Below are positions 9,655 to 19,354 of a stretch of DNA of 64,000 nucleotides, one piece after another. Both the position numbers and the translations under genes were made by a program. Positions within the stretch are counted from its first letter, which is position 1, and every line of letters begins with the position of its first letter. Source of the stretch: Cherax quadricarinatus (Eukaryota > Arthropoda > Malacostraca > Decapoda > Parastacidae); NCBI RefSeq assembly GCF_038502225.1, contig NC_091391.1, positions 1,028,502-1,092,501 on the forward strand, in the 5' to 3' direction. The notes beneath the pieces were generated by a model, which did no database searches, had not been told where the DNA came from, and saw only the letters and a list, made by a program, of their open reading frames with translations.

Positions 9655-11700
9655 TTATTTTTTTTTATTATCACACCGGCCGATTCCCACCAAGGCAGGG
9701 TGGCCCGAAAAAGAAAAACTTTCACCATCATTCACTCCATCACTGTCTTGCCAGAAGGGTGCTTTACACTACAGTTTTTAAACTGCAACATTAACACCCC
9801 TCCTTCAGAGTGCAGGCACTGTACTTCCCATCTCCAGGACTCAAGTCCGGCCTGCCGGTTTCCCTGAATCCCTTCATAAATGTTACTTTGCTCACACTCC
9901 AACAGCACGTCAAGTATTAAAAACCATTTGTCTCCATTCACTCCTATCAAACACGCTCACGCATGCCTGCTGGAAGTCCAAGCCCCTCGCACACAAAACC
10001 TCCTTTACCCCCTCCCTCCAACCCTTCCTAGGCCGACCCCTACCCCGCCTTCCTTCCACTACAGACTGATACACTCTTGAAGTCATTCTGTTTCGCTCCA
10101 TTCTCTCTACATGTCCGAACCACCTCAACAACCCTTCCTCAGCCCTCTGGACAACAGTTTTGGTAATCCCGCACCTCCTCCTAACTTCCAAACTACGAAT
10201 TCTCTGCATTATATTCACACCACACATTGCCCTCAGACATGACATCTCCACTGCCTCCAGCCTTCTCCTCGCTGCAACATTCATCACCCACGCTTCACAC
10301 CCATATAAGAGCGTTGGTAAAACTATACTCTCATACATTCCCCTCTTTGCCTCCAAGGACAAAGTTCTTTGTTTCCACAGACTCCTAAGTGCACCACTCA
10401 CTCTTTTTCCCTCATCAATTCTATGATTCACCTCATCTTTCATAGACCCATCCGCTGACACGTCCACTCCCAAATATCTGAATACGTTCACCTCCTCCAT
10501 ACTCTCTCCCTCCAATCTGATATTCAATCTTTCATCACCTAATCTTTTTGTTATCCTCATAACCTTACTCTTTCCTGTATTCACCTTTAATTTTCTTCTT
10601 TTGCACACCCTACCAAATTCATCCACCAATCTCTGCAACTTCTCTTCAGAATCTCCCAAGAGCACAGTGTCATCAGCAAAGAGCAGCTGTGACAACTCCC
10701 ACTTTGTGTGTGATTCTTTATCTTTTAACTCCACGCCTCTTGCCAAGACCCTCGCATTTACTTCTCTTACAACCCCATCTATAAATATATTAAACAACCA
10801 CGGTGACATCACACATCCTTGTCTAAGGCCTACTTTTACTGGGAAAAAATTTCCCTCTTTCCTACATACTCTAACTTGAGCCTCACTATCCTCGTAAAAA
10901 CTCTTCACTGCTTTCAGTAACCTACCTCCTACACCATACACTTGCAACATCTGCCACATTGCCCCCCTATCCACCCTGTCATACGCCTTTTCCAAATCCA
11001 TAAATGCCACAAAGACCTCTTTAGCCTTATCTAAATACTGTTCACTTATATGTTTCACTGTAAACACCTGGTCCACACACCCCCTACCTTTCCTAAAGCC
11101 TCCTTGTTCATCTGCTATCCTATTCTCCGTCTTACTCTTAATTCTTTCAATTATAACTCTACCATACACTTTACCAGGTACACTCAACAGACTTATCCCC
11201 CTATAATTTTTGCACTCTCTTTTATCCCCTTTGCCTTTATACAAAGGAACTATGCATGCTCTCTGCCAATCCCTAGGTACCTTACCCTCTTCCATACATT
11301 TATTAAATAATTGCACCAACCACTCCAAAACTATATCCCCACCTGCTTTTAACATTTCTATCTTTATCCCATCAATCCCGGCTGCCTTACCCCCTTTCAT
11401 TTTACCTACTGCCTCACGAACTTCCCCCACACTCACAACTGGCTCTTCCTCACTCCTACAAGATGTTATTCCTCCTTGCCCTATACACGAAATCACAGCT
11501 TCCCTATCTTCATCAACATTTAACAATTCCTCAAAATATTCCTTCCATCTTCCCAATACCTCTAACTCTCCATTTAATAACTCTCCTCTCCTATTTTTAA
11601 CTGACAAATCCATTTGTTCTCTAGGCTTTCTTAACTTGTTAATCTCACTCCAAAACTTTTTCTTATTTTCAACAAAATATACAGTAAGCTTTCTCATAAA
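9655..11700 (-). mobile_element. 5'-truncated RTE-like LINE
   Basis: On the minus strand it runs from about 11700 to 9655. It holds an open RT frame, a roughly 250-bp 3' untranslated region, and a 3' end reading GGCCACCCTGCCTTGGTGGG, AATCGGCCGG and an A-rich tail. The 3' end recurs at 15999-16080, 16740-16950, 17760-17815, 18735-18945 and 19515-20190. The 5' side stops abruptly at about 11700, before any endonuclease, which is the usual 5' truncation of target-primed insertion. Confidence 0.85.
9910..11697 (-). CDS. LINE reverse transcriptase, RTE-like, N-terminally truncated
   Basis: 595 codons without a stop. RNA-directed DNA polymerase of a non-LTR retrotransposon, which would copy element RNA at a nicked chromosomal target. 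Visible RT motifs are GGKAAGIDGI near residues 102-111, NYRGISLLSVPGKVYGR near 164-180, EQGGFRKGRG near 197-206, motif A AFMDLEKAYD with Asp 234, GLRQGCVMSPWLFN near 290-303 and the catalytic FADD at 340-343. After the thumb there is a cysteine/histidine-poor C-terminal region with LLYGCEAWV, LRWFGHVERM and a basic RGRGRPRKGW segment, as in RTE-clade proteins. The apurinic endonuclease expected upstream is missing because the element is 5'-truncated. The first Met is therefore only the first in-frame codon, not a true start. The open frame suggests a young insertion. RTE assignment is by motif style, not by a tree. Confidence 0.9.
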   Translation of the reverse strand: MRKLTVYFVENKKKFWSEINKLRKPREQMDLSVKNRRGELLNGELEVLGRWKEYFEELLNVDEDREAVISCIGQGGITSCRSEEEPVVSVGEVREAVGKMKGGKAAGIDGIKIEMLKAGGDIVLEWLVQLFNKCMEEGKVPRDWQRACIVPLYKGKGDKRECKNYRGISLLSVPGKVYGRVIIERIKSKTENRIADEQGGFRKGRGCVDQVFTVKHISEQYLDKAKEVFVAFMDLEKAYDRVDRGAMWQMLQVYGVGGRLLKAVKSFYEDSEAQVRVCRKEGNFFPVKVGLRQGCVMSPWLFNIFIDGVVREVNARVLARGVELKDKESHTKWELSQLLFADDTVLLGDSEEKLQRLVDEFGRVCKRRKLKVNTGKSKVMRITKRLGDERLNIRLEGESMEEVNVFRYLGVDVSADGSMKDEVNHRIDEGKRVSGALRSLWKQRTLSLEAKRGMYESIVLPTLLYGCEAWVMNVAARRRLEAVEMSCLRAMCGVNIMQRIRSLEVRRRCGITKTVVQRAEEGLLRWFGHVERMERNRMTSRVYQSVVEGRRGRGRPRKGWREGVKEVLCARGLDFQQACVSVFDRSEWRQMVFNT

Positions 11701-11863
11701 GTTCTTCTATGTTGCGTGATTTTTTTTGTAAATGCGACTGAAAAAGTTCATCCGAAATTTAACAGAATGTACAATGAAGGACTCTTCATAAGCTATTCAA
11801 TTTTGGACATTTTTTTTAAATTTTGTGTATACAATAAATGCACTGTATAAAGGAACGAAAAGT
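11701..11863. other. no gene seen
   Basis: AT-rich spacer at the truncated 5' edge of the LINE. Confidence 0.4.
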
Positions 11864-12292
11864 CACAATACCGTGACTGGAACAATACACAAATAACCCG
11901 CACATAGGAGAGAGAAACTTGTGACAACATTTCGGTCTGACTGAGACCATTAACCCTTAAACTGTCCAAACGTAGATCGATGTTCACGTGCGTACTGCTC
12001 TGAATATTTTGGGAAAAAGAAAACAATTGTTTTTTTTGGTTTAAATTGAGGAGCGCATTTTTTCCGGCATCCCCGAATTTTGTCATACTGCACACACTGA
12101 GTGCACAGACTCATTCTCTCATGTCTAGGCGACTCAGGCTTATTGTGCCAAGGTTGAAAGCATGTAAAATGAAATGTAGATCTACGATCCGAGCGCTATG
12201 CACGTGAATGCAGCACTACATTTGGACAGTTTTAGGGTTAACTAGTGGAATGGTCCGAGTCTGTCTGAAACATCGTCGTAAGTTTCTCTCTT
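11864..12292. mobile_element. foldback repeat interrupted by a piggyBac-like MITE
   Basis: The left arm 11864-11949 (CACAATACCGTGACTGGAAC, then AACCCGCACATAGGAGAGAG) is the inverse of the family arm at 18493-18605. The right arm 12242-12292 (GGTCCGAGTCTGTCTGAAAC, then CGTCGTAAGTTTCTCTC) is in the opposite orientation. A TTAA-flanked MITE sits between the arms. The same inverted pair, uninterrupted by this MITE, is at 18280-18579. Confidence 0.65.
11950..12241. mobile_element. piggyBac-like MITE, second copy
   Basis: TTAACCCTTAAACTGTCCAA at 11950 and TTTGGACAGTTTTAGGGTTA ending at 12240-12241 form near-perfect inverted termini with TTAA on each side. Related to 5101-5399 but with a different, more diverged interior. 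Confidence 0.8.
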
Positions 12293-12334
12293 GTTTGTGT
12301 TATAATAATAATGTGCAGTTTATTTCTTGACTGT

Positions 12335-12470
12335 ATAGATCAGCCAAGCTGTGGTTCATGTGTTGGACTACATGCGGCGAGCAGTAACAGCCTGGCTGAT
12401 CAGGCCCTGATCCACCAGGAGGCATAGTCATGAACCGGGCCACAGGGGCGTTGATCCCCAGAATACCCTC
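12335..12470 (+). mobile_element. CR1/Jockey-like LINE 3' end
   Basis: Contains CAGTAACAGCCTGGCTGATC, AGGCCCTGATCCACCAGGAG and GACCC-like GTTGATCCCCAGAATACCC, then CCAGGTAGG. It is the plus-strand version of the sequence encoding the end of the frame at 35383-36026. Other copies lie at 16958-17095, 17475-17590, 18975-19330, 28487-28590, 35348-36026 and 60480-60590. Confidence 0.75.
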
Positions 12471-12643
12471 CAGGTAGGTAGGTAGGTAGGTAGGTAGGTA
12501 GGTAGGTAGATAGGTAGATAGGTAGGTAGGTAGGTAGGTAGGTAGGTAGGTAGGTAGGTAGGTAGGTAGATAGGTAGATAGGTAGGTAGGTAGGTAGGTA
12601 GGTAGGTAGGTAGGTAGGTAGGTAGGTAGGTAGGTAGGTAGGT
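12471..12643. repeat. (GGTA)n microsatellite at a LINE tail
   Basis: About 43 copies of GGTA with a few GATA variants. It begins exactly where the LINE 3' end ...CCTCCAGGTA stops. Confidence 0.97.
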
Positions 12644-12660
12644 TTATACAGACACTGTTG

Positions 12661-12696
12661 CAATACAATACAATACAATACAATACAATACAATGC
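12661..12696. repeat. (AATAC)n microsatellite
   Basis: Seven or so copies of the pentamer AATAC/ATACA. Confidence 0.9.
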
Positions 12697-12795
12697 ATTA
12701 CAATGGAAATAAATTCACAATATATTATCATATATTATGGTAATTTTTATATCTAATGGAATTTAAAACTACATCACTCAAAGTAGGTGTCTTGG

Positions 12796-12925
12796 TGCAG
12801 GCAAGAAGCTCTTCATCCAAGGAAATGGATTTACCCTTTCTTTGGAGCGAACCTGATAGCCTCCCATTTTCCGAGACGCTTTATGACCCATATAAGTTTA
12901 GCGCCTCCCCTGATTAAAATAAATA
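12796..12925 (+). repeat. unclassified interspersed repeat
   Basis: GCAAGAAGCTCTTCATCCAA, then GCCTCCCATTTTCCGAGACG and GACCCATATAAGTTTAGCGC, ending in an AAATAAATA-rich tail. I recall similar sequence as a common dispersed repeat in decapods, but there is only one copy here, so classification is from memory. Confidence 0.35.
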
Positions 12926-13441
12926 TTGTATATAAATATAACTATATATGTAGTTATATTCTTAGCAGTTTTCTGGTATCACAGTGAGTGACTACTGTAA
13001 CTCCCTCGTATAAGCTTCATACAGTCACCTCTCTTATAGAGTTCCCCAATACAGTGCAATGCTTCATAAACGTGATTGAAAAAATGGAATTGAAAATTAA
13101 TCGGGGCCAGAAATGCTCCGTCATCTTAGTGGCTTTCTTGGCAAAGAAACAAAACATTGCACTTGTACACCGTGAAGGCTTGTCCGTGTGATGTTCAATT
13201 TTGTGTACGTTGTACGTGTACTTGCAGAAATCAGCATTATTATTAGTACTAAATATTCTTTCCCAATCGCATTTGTGAAATAATTGCACTAGTATATATA
13301 GAAGGTTTATATGACAGCCGACTTATATTTATATAGAACAATAACAGTAATAATAAATTAAACTTTAATAAATAATATATATGAGGAGAAAGATAGGAAT
13401 GCATTTTAGAATTAAAATGTTAATTATAGGTAAGATAAATG
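12926..13441. other. no gene seen
   Basis: Overlapping short frames on both strands at 12988-13191 (plus) and 13017-13289 (minus) have no recognisable domain. I call nothing here. Confidence 0.35.
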
Positions 13442-15352
13442 TTGCAGTATGCTTGGTGTACAGCAGTATGCTTGGTGTACAGCAGTATGCTTGGTGTACA
13501 ACAGTATGCTTGGTGTACAACAGTATGCTTGGTGTACAGCAGTATGCTTGGTGTACAGCAGTATGCTTGGTGTACAACAGTATGCTTGGTGTACAACAGT
13601 ATGCTTGGTGTACAGCAGTATGCTTGGTGTACAACAGTATGCTTGGTGTACAACAGTATGCTTGGTGTACAGCAGTATGCTTGGTGTACAGCAGTATGCT
13701 TGGTGTACAGCAGTATGCTTGGTGTACAGCAGTATGCTTGGTGTACAGCAGTATGCTTGGTGTACAGCAGTATGCTTGGTGTACAACAGTATGCTTGGTG
13801 TACAACAGTATGCTTGGTGTACAGCAGTATGCTTGGTGTACAGCAGTATGCCTGGTGTACAGCAGTATGCCTGGTGTACAGCAGTATGCTTGGTGTACAG
13901 CAGTATGCTTGGTGTACAGCAGTATGCTTGGTGTACAGCAGTATGCTTGGTGTACAGCAGTATGCTTGGTGTACAGCAGTATGCTTGGTGTACAGCAGTA
14001 TGCTTGGTGTACAGCAGTATGCTTGGTGTACAGCAGTATGCCTGGTGTACAGCAGTATGCTTGGTGTACAGCAGTATGCTTGGTGTACAGCAGTATGCTT
14101 GGTGTACAGCAGTATGCTTGGTGTACAGCAGTATGCTTGGTGTACAGCAGTATGCTTGGTGTACAGCAGTATGCTTGGTGTACAGCAGTATGCTTGGTGT
14201 ACAGCAGTATGCTTGGTGTACAGCAGTATGCTTGGTGTACAGCAGTATGCTTGGTGTACAGCAGTATGCTTGGTGTACAGCAGTATGCTTGGTGTACAGC
14301 AGTATGCTTGGTGTACAGCAGTATGCTTGGTGTACAGCAGTATGCTTGGTGTACAGCAGTATGCCTGGTGTACAGCAGTATGCTTGGTGTACAGCAGTAT
14401 GCTTGGTGTACAACAGTATGCTTGGTGTACAACAGTATGCTTGGTGTACAGCAGTATGCTTGGTGTACAACAGTATGCTTGGTGTACAACAGTATGCTTG
14501 GTGTACAGCAGTATGCTTGGTGTACAGCAGTATGCTTGGTGTACAGCAGTATGCTTGGTGTACAGCAGTATGCTTGGTGTACAGCAGTATGCTTGGTGTA
14601 CAGCAGTATGCTTGGTGTACAACAGTATGCTTGGTGTACAACAGTATGCTTGGTGTACAGCAGTATGCTTGGTGTACAGCAGTATGCCTGGTGTACAGCA
14701 GTATGCCTGGTGTACAGCAGTATGCTTGGTGTACAGCAGTATGCTTGGTGTACAGCAGTATGCTTGGTGTACAGCAGTATGCTTGGTGTACAGCAGTATG
14801 CTTGGTGTACAGCAGTATGCTTGGTGTACAGCAGTATGCTTGGTGTACAGCAGTATGCTTGGTGTACAGCAGTATGCCTGGTGTACAGCAGTATGCTTGG
14901 TGTACAGCAGTATGCTTGGTGTACAGCAGTATGCTTGGTGTACAGCAGTATGCTTGGTGTACAGCAGTATGCTTGGTGTACAGCAGTATGCTTGGTGTAC
15001 AGCAGTATGCTTGGTGTACAGCAGTATGCTTGGTGTACAGCAGTATGCTTGGTGTACAGCAGTATGCTTGGTGTACAGCAGTATGCTTGGTGTACAGCAG
15101 TATGCTTGGTGTACAGCAGTATGCTTGGTGTACAGCAGTATGCTTGGTGTACAGCAGTATGCTTGGTGTACAGCAGTATGCTTGGTGTACAGCAGTATGC
15201 TTGGTGTACAGCAGTATGCTTGGTGTACAGCAGTATGCTTGGTGTACAGCAGTATGCTTGGTGTACAGCAGTATGCTTGGTGTACAGCAGTATGCTTGGT
15301 GTACAGCAGTATGCTTGGTGTACAGCAGTATGCCTGGTGTACAGCAGTATGC
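13442..15352. repeat. 19-bp satellite (about 100 copies)
   Basis: Unit GCAGTATGCTTGGTGTACA, 19 bp. The main variants are ACAACAG for ACAGCAG and TGCCTGG for TGCTTGG. The right third is nearly invariant. Since 19 is not a multiple of three, three units (57 bp) give a 19-residue period, and all frames are stop-free on both strands, producing 640-666-codon artefacts. The right edge degenerates into GCTTCATGCACAGCAG. Confidence 0.95.
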
Positions 15353-15414
15353 TTCATGCACAGCAGTTTACTTGATGCACATCCTAAATTAAAGCCTAGG
15401 CCTATCAAAAACAC

Positions 15415-15535
15415 AATTCACCAAAGAAAATGGAAATAAGCCACTTTGACTTTTTTGGGGGGTTTATCCTAGATAATTTACACATATATTAAACTATGTA
15501 TAATAACTGTACTGATGTGTACTACAACCATATCC
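15415..15535 (+). mobile_element. LINE/SINE 3' module fragment
   Basis: AAAATGGAAATAAGCCACTT, TGACTTTTTTGGGGGGTTTA and TCCTAGATAATTTACACA are a diverged version of the CCCCAATGGAAATAAG...TTTTGGGTTATCCTGGGT module. Confidence 0.5.
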
Positions 15536-15536
15536 C

Positions 15537-15850
15537 AGGATGCCACCCACGACAGTTGCCTAACACCTAGGTTAGGTTAGGTAAAGTTTGTCAGGAAACA
15601 GGAAGAGTGTTTCCTGACATGTCTTAGTCAGATGATGATCTGCCACTGGTGCTTTTGGTTATCTGACCGAGGCCTTCCACTGGCTTACCAGCCCACCCCT
15701 TTAAAAATTACGGTAGTTATTACCTAACACCTAGATACCTATTTACTGGTAAGTAACAGGAGGGTGAGGGGGCAGCAGGTGTAACGGGACTTGCCCACAT
15801 GTCTTGGCCAACCGGGGTATCATACCCTCTCTAAGGTTACAAGCTAAGCT
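15537..15850 (-). mobile_element. tRNA-SINE copy with an insertion
   Basis: GGATGCCACCCACGACAGTT and TAACACCTAGATACCTATTT, then GCAGGTGTAACGGGACTTGC are SINE body words. They are separated at about 15570-15720 by other sequence with GTCAGGAAACAGGAAGAGTG and its near-inverse GAGTGTTTCCTGAC, a short hairpin. The tRNA head is very degenerate. Confidence 0.5.
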
Positions 15851-15998
15851 CCCTATAACTGAAGTACAGGAATAGTTATAGCATTATAGCTCTCTCATTA
15901 CTTAAACCTGAATTACTGATTTTAATATACGGTATACTGTATGTAATATTATATTATCTTAGTCTGATACTGATAATCCCCAGAGATTTTATAAATAA

Positions 15999-16080
15999 TT
16001 TTTTTTTTTTTTTTTTTTTCAACAAGTCGGCCGTCTCCCACCGAGGCAGGGTGACCCAAAAAAGAAAGAAAATAAATAAA
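15999..16080 (-). mobile_element. RTE LINE 3' terminus
   Basis: Minus strand: TTTTGGGTCACCCTGCCTCG, GTGGGAGACGGCCGACTTGT, then a poly-A (poly-T on plus, 15999-16020). Only the last roughly 80 bp are present. Confidence 0.75.
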
Positions 16081-16151
16081 ATATATATTTTTAATAAGAA
16101 TTTAATTTACTCTTAAAAATTTATGGGTGAAAAATTACATATACGTACATA

Positions 16152-16339
16152 CAGTGGTACCTCGGGATATGAACAGCCTAAAACTCAAACAATTATGTAA
16201 GTACTTTTGTAAGTGTATTTTTGGGGATCTGAAACGGATTAATCTAACTTACATTATTCCTTATGGGAACAAATTCGTTTGGTATTGGCACTGGAACAGC
16301 CTTCTGGAAGAAAATAAATTTGTATCCCGAGGTACTCTG
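16152..16339. mobile_element. pogo/Tigger-like MITE (CAGTGGTACCTCGG termini)
   Basis: CAGTGGTACCTCGGGATATG at the left and TATCCCGAGGTACTCTG at the right, flanked by TA. It is 188 bp, with an interior (TTATGGGAACAAATTCG) also present in the 203-bp family, so the two are related. Confidence 0.8.
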
Positions 16340-16739
16340 TATTTATTTTTTAAAATCTTGTACAGCACTGATAATTCATGTATTCTGAAGCCGAGGTGAT
16401 GTCGGATATACAGTAGGAGTTAATTTAATTTATTTTTAAAAGCATTAGTCAACTATCTTTACCCGTCTGGTGCCCACAGAAACACTGACTTTAATAAATG
16501 TCTGCTCAAAACATTACAGATTTGTTTACATTGATTTCTACGACTGCAAAGCAAGATAACATATGTTCTCATGCGGAGGATGTTCCAGACAAACAATAGT
16601 TCACAACAAATGGTAAGAAATTCAGCTTAAGCCATTTACGCTGAGAGAATTTCCGACATTTGGGCATTTAGTGTACTGCACATAGTGTAATCTTATTTGG
16701 ATAATGTGTGTATTGTGAAATCTATATATATAGTAAAAA
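16340..16739. other. no gene seen
   Basis: AT-rich sequence downstream of G6PD. No gene found. TTTATT words (AATAAA on the minus strand) at about 16343 and 16428 are too far from the G6PD stop to assign as its poly-A signal. Confidence 0.35.
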
Positions 16740-16955
16740 TATAAAAATATTTTAATTTTTTCTTTATCCCTACAGTAGTGTCCCACTAAGGCATGGTGAC
16801 CCAGAGAAGAAAACACATTCACCATCATTCATTCTATCTCTGTCTTCCATAAGTGTGTTGATATCACACTTCAGATTACCCTCTGACTGCAACATCCATG
16901 AACTCTCCTTCAGAGTGCAGGAACTACCCAAGAGTCAGTTCCCGACCATCTGGTT
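16740..16955 (-). mobile_element. RTE LINE 3' UTR fragment
   Basis: GTCCCACTAAGGCATGGTGA, then CACCATCATTCATTCTATCT and CCTTCAGAGTGCAGGAACTA match the 3' untranslated part of the LINE at 9655-9900 in the same orientation. Confidence 0.7.
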
Positions 16956-16957
16956 TG

Positions 16958-17095
16958 TAAGTCGGTTGCATGCAGCCAGCAGTAACAGCCTCTTTGATTA
17001 GACCCTGATCCACCACTTGGCCTGGTCACTGACCAGGCCACGGGGGCATTGACCCCCAGAACACCCTCTGGGTATACTCCGGGTAACACAGATAA
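16958..17095 (+). mobile_element. CR1/Jockey-like LINE 3' end
   Basis: GCAGCCAGCAGTAACAGCCT, CCCTGATCCACCACTTGGCC and GGGGGCATTGACCCCCAGAA identify the family of 35348-36026, here on the plus strand. Confidence 0.7.
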
Positions 17096-17213
17096 TTTAA
17101 ATACTGTACTGTACTAATATAGAGTCAATTACAGCAATACAAAAAAATTCCTCTCTACTGGTTATGATAATCGGCTACATGCAATATTTCCTCAATCAGT
17201 ACCTTCTGGCAGC

Positions 17214-17400
17214 TTATAGCTGTGAAGGCTTAGTCCACTTGTACGAACCATAGTACAAAAAGTTGTTCTCGGCAAGTTTCTTGTCCGCTTCATCGGGGCC
17301 TCGTGAACCATACTTGTAGGGGATGGGCTGAGGCTTCTCTTGCTCTATCTTGTGAAGTAGAGGAGTGAAGATTCTCCATGCTTCTGCCAGTTCATCACTC
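17214..17400 (-). CDS. G6PD: glucose-6-phosphate dehydrogenase, last coding exon
   Basis: Cytosolic enzyme oxidising glucose 6-phosphate with NADP+ to 6-phosphogluconolactone, the entry step of the oxidative pentose phosphate pathway. The exon starts after an acceptor TTGCAG (AG at 17401-17402), completes an Arg codon split AG|G, and reads [20 protein letters not shown], then ...[10 protein letters not shown]...YKWTKPSQL and stop TAA (17216-17214). These match the animal G6PD C-terminus. The Arg of GSRGP, the Tyr 16 residues later and the Trp of YKW align by spacing with human Arg487, Tyr503 and Trp509 of the structural NADP+ site. The length from exon start to stop fits the family without indels of note. 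The intron before it is 8.6 kb and contains a LINE. I see no frameshift, so this is a live exon. Confidence 0.95.
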
Positions 17401-17474
17401 CTGCAAGTCAACAATTAAAGATGAGAGACTGTATATTGCAGCATGATACAATGTTTGTGCAAGTGTATACATGG

Positions 17475-17590
17475 AGGAGGTTCTGGGGGTCAATGCCCCC
17501 ATGGCCCGGTCCATGACCAGGCCTCATGGTGGATCAGGACCCGATCAACCAGGCTGTTACTGCTGGCCACACGTAAACCAACATAGGAAT
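17475..17590 (-). mobile_element. CR1/Jockey-like LINE 3' end in G6PD intron
   Basis: GGGGGTCAATGCCCCCATGG, GACCAGGCCTCATGGTGGAT and AACCAGGCTGTTACTGCTGG, the minus-strand version of the same 3' end. It lies inside the last G6PD intron. Confidence 0.7.
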
Positions 17591-17759
17591 GACATTTAGG
17601 TGTGCAAGCAGAAATCCCCTTAATATGTAGAGCATTTCGGGCAAATTTAAGACTAACTTAAGATTAATGAGGCAATAACTAATTGATTGCTTATATATAC
17701 AGTCTCTTATGTGGTTACATTAATTTAAGATATAAAAGGACCACAGTCTTCATTCTACT

Positions 17760-18205
17760 TCTTTCAACACACCGGCCGTATCCCACTGAGGCGGGGCGGC
17801 CCAAAAAGAAAAGCAAAAGCTTCTCTTTTTAAATTTAGTAATGTATACAGGAGAAGGGGTTACTAGCCCCTTACTCCTGGCGTTTTAGTCGCCTCTTATG
17901 ACATGCATAGCTTATGGAGGAAGAATTTTGTTCCACTTCCCCATGGAGATAAAAGGAAATAAACAAGAACAAGAACTAGTAAGAAAATAGAAGAAAACCC
18001 AGAGGGGTGTGTATATATATGCTTGTACATGTATGTGTAGTGTGACCTAAGTGTAAGTAGAAGTAGCAAGAGACAGAAAAAAGGCACCAGCAATCCTACC
18101 ATCATGTAAAACAATTACAGACTTTCGTTTTACACTCACTTGGCAAGACGGTAGTACATCCCTGGGCGGTTGCTGTCTACGAACCTACTACCTACAACAT
18201 TCTTC
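17760..18205 (-). mobile_element. non-autonomous element sharing the RTE 3' tail
   Basis: On the minus strand the order is GGTAGTAGGTTCGTAGACAG / CAACCGCCCAGGGATGTACT, then CCATGGGGAAGTGGAACAAA, AGGCGACTAAAACGCCAGGA, and finally GGGCCGCCCCGCCTCAGTGG with a CGGCCGGTGTG end. The last part is the RTE LINE 3' terminus but the body is not LINE coding sequence. The ...GGCGACTAAAATGCCGGGAG block recurs at 19560-19610. I infer a SINE-like partner of the RTE LINE. Confidence 0.5.
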
Positions 18206-18279
18206 ATTACATTCAGTAAATGTCTTAGTAAACATACATGTACAATGTTTATGTTCTATTAATCTCATGTTAGGTTTTA

Positions 18280-18409
18280 TACACAAATAACCCGCACATA
18301 AAAGAGAGAAGAAGCTTACGACGACATTTCGGTCCGACTTGGACCATTTACAAAGTCACACTAACCATGTGTCTTAATTTCATCTTGTCAGTATTATATA
18401 CCATTCTTG

Positions 18410-18454
<45 letters not shown>

Positions 18455-18579
18455 CTCTTCCTGCCTATATATAGCCGTCCTGTTCCACTTCTGGTTAGTG
18501 TGACTTTGTAAATGGTCCAAGTCAGACCGAATCGTCGTCGTAAGCTTCTTCTCTCTTTTATGTGCGGGTTATTTGTGTA
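18280..18579. mobile_element. foldback element with 87-bp inverted arms
   Basis: The left arm 18280-18366 and right arm 18493-18579 are inverted copies differing at about three of 87 positions. Each contains GGTCCAAGTCGGACCGAA (or a one-base variant), ACGACGACATTTCGG, AAGCTTCTTCTCTC and GTGCGGGTTATTTGTGTA in the appropriate sense. The 126-bp spacer holds an (ACT)n run. The family continues to CACGGTATTGTG on the right side (18605). Confidence 0.8.
18411..18455. repeat. (ACT)n / (ACC)n microsatellite
   Basis: About eleven TAC/ACT triplets followed by four ACC triplets, within the spacer of the foldback element. Confidence 0.95.
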
Positions 18580-18734
18580 TCGTTCCAGTCACGGTATTGT
18601 GCCTTTTTGTTATTTATGTTAGGTTTTAGCTTGCCTGAAACACAACATAACCAGAGGATGTCCATATATAATATTAAATGTTATCCAGTTTTAAATGGTT
18701 GTCCACGTGTCATATTAAATGCTGTCCAATTTTA

Positions 18735-18945
18735 AAAAGAGTATGTGTGAGTGAGGTGAAAGTGTTGAATGATGATAAAAGTATTTTCTTTTTGGGGATT
18801 TTCTTTCTTTTTGGGTCACCCTGCCTCGGTGGGTCACCCTGCCTCGGTGGGTCACCCTGCCTTGGTGGGTCACCCTGCCTCGGTGGGTCACCCTGCCTCG
18901 GTGGGTCACCCTGCCTCGGTGGGAGACGGCCGACTTGTTGGAAAA
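18735..18945 (+). mobile_element. RTE LINE 3' terminus with six-fold 18-bp expansion
   Basis: GTGAGGTGAAAGTGTTGAAT, GATGATAAAAGTATTTTC and TTTTTGGGGATTTTCTTTC lead into six copies of GGGTCACCCTGCCTCGGT (18814 onwards), then GGGAGACGGCCGACTTGTTG and an A-run. One copy of the 18-mer is present in ordinary RTE ends, for example 16040, so this insert has a tandemly amplified terminus. Confidence 0.85.
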
Positions 18946-18974
18946 AAATGTACATTAATAATAGCTGCACCTAT

Positions 18975-19330
18975 ATGTTTACCTGGAGAGAGTTTCGGGG
19001 GTCAACACCCCCATGGCCTGGTCTGTGACCAGGCCTCATGGTGGATCAGGGCCTGATCAACCAGGCTGTTACTGCTGGCCGCAAGTAATCCAACGTATGA
19101 ACCACAGCCCGGCTGGTCAGGTACCGACTTTAGGTGCCTGTCCAGTGCCAGCTTGAAGACAGCCAGGGGTCTATTGGTAATCCCCCTTATGTATGCTGGG
19201 AGGCAGTTGACACTTATTGTGTTCTCTTAACGTGCTAGGAGTGATTTTCGTGTGCAAGTTTGGTACTACTGTAATTCCTCTAGGATTTTCCAAGTGTATA
19301 TAATCATGTATCTCTCCTGCCTGAATGCAG
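18975..19330 (-). mobile_element. CR1/Jockey-like LINE, 3' fragment
   Basis: ACCTGGAGAGAGTTTCGGGG, GACCAGGCCTCATGGTGGAT and CTTGAAGACAGCCAGGGGTC match 35348-35780, with internal deletions. It lies in the last G6PD intron. Confidence 0.75.
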
Positions 19331-19354
19331 ATTTCAAAAACTAGGCATTATCCT

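Noticed and set aside
10160..11719. Several plus-strand frames of 86-169 codons
   Set aside because: Antisense shadows of the RTE reverse transcriptase on the minus strand.
12988..13289. Overlapping 67- and 90-codon frames
   Set aside because: Both strands are open over the same bases, with no known motif and no splice or family support.
13381..15439. Six frames of 640-666 codons on both strands
   Set aside because: A 19-bp unit without stops opens every frame equally.
15568..15583. TTAGG-like run, the arthropod telomere motif
   Set aside because: Only about three units, inside a degenerate SINE. Too short for an interstitial telomere.
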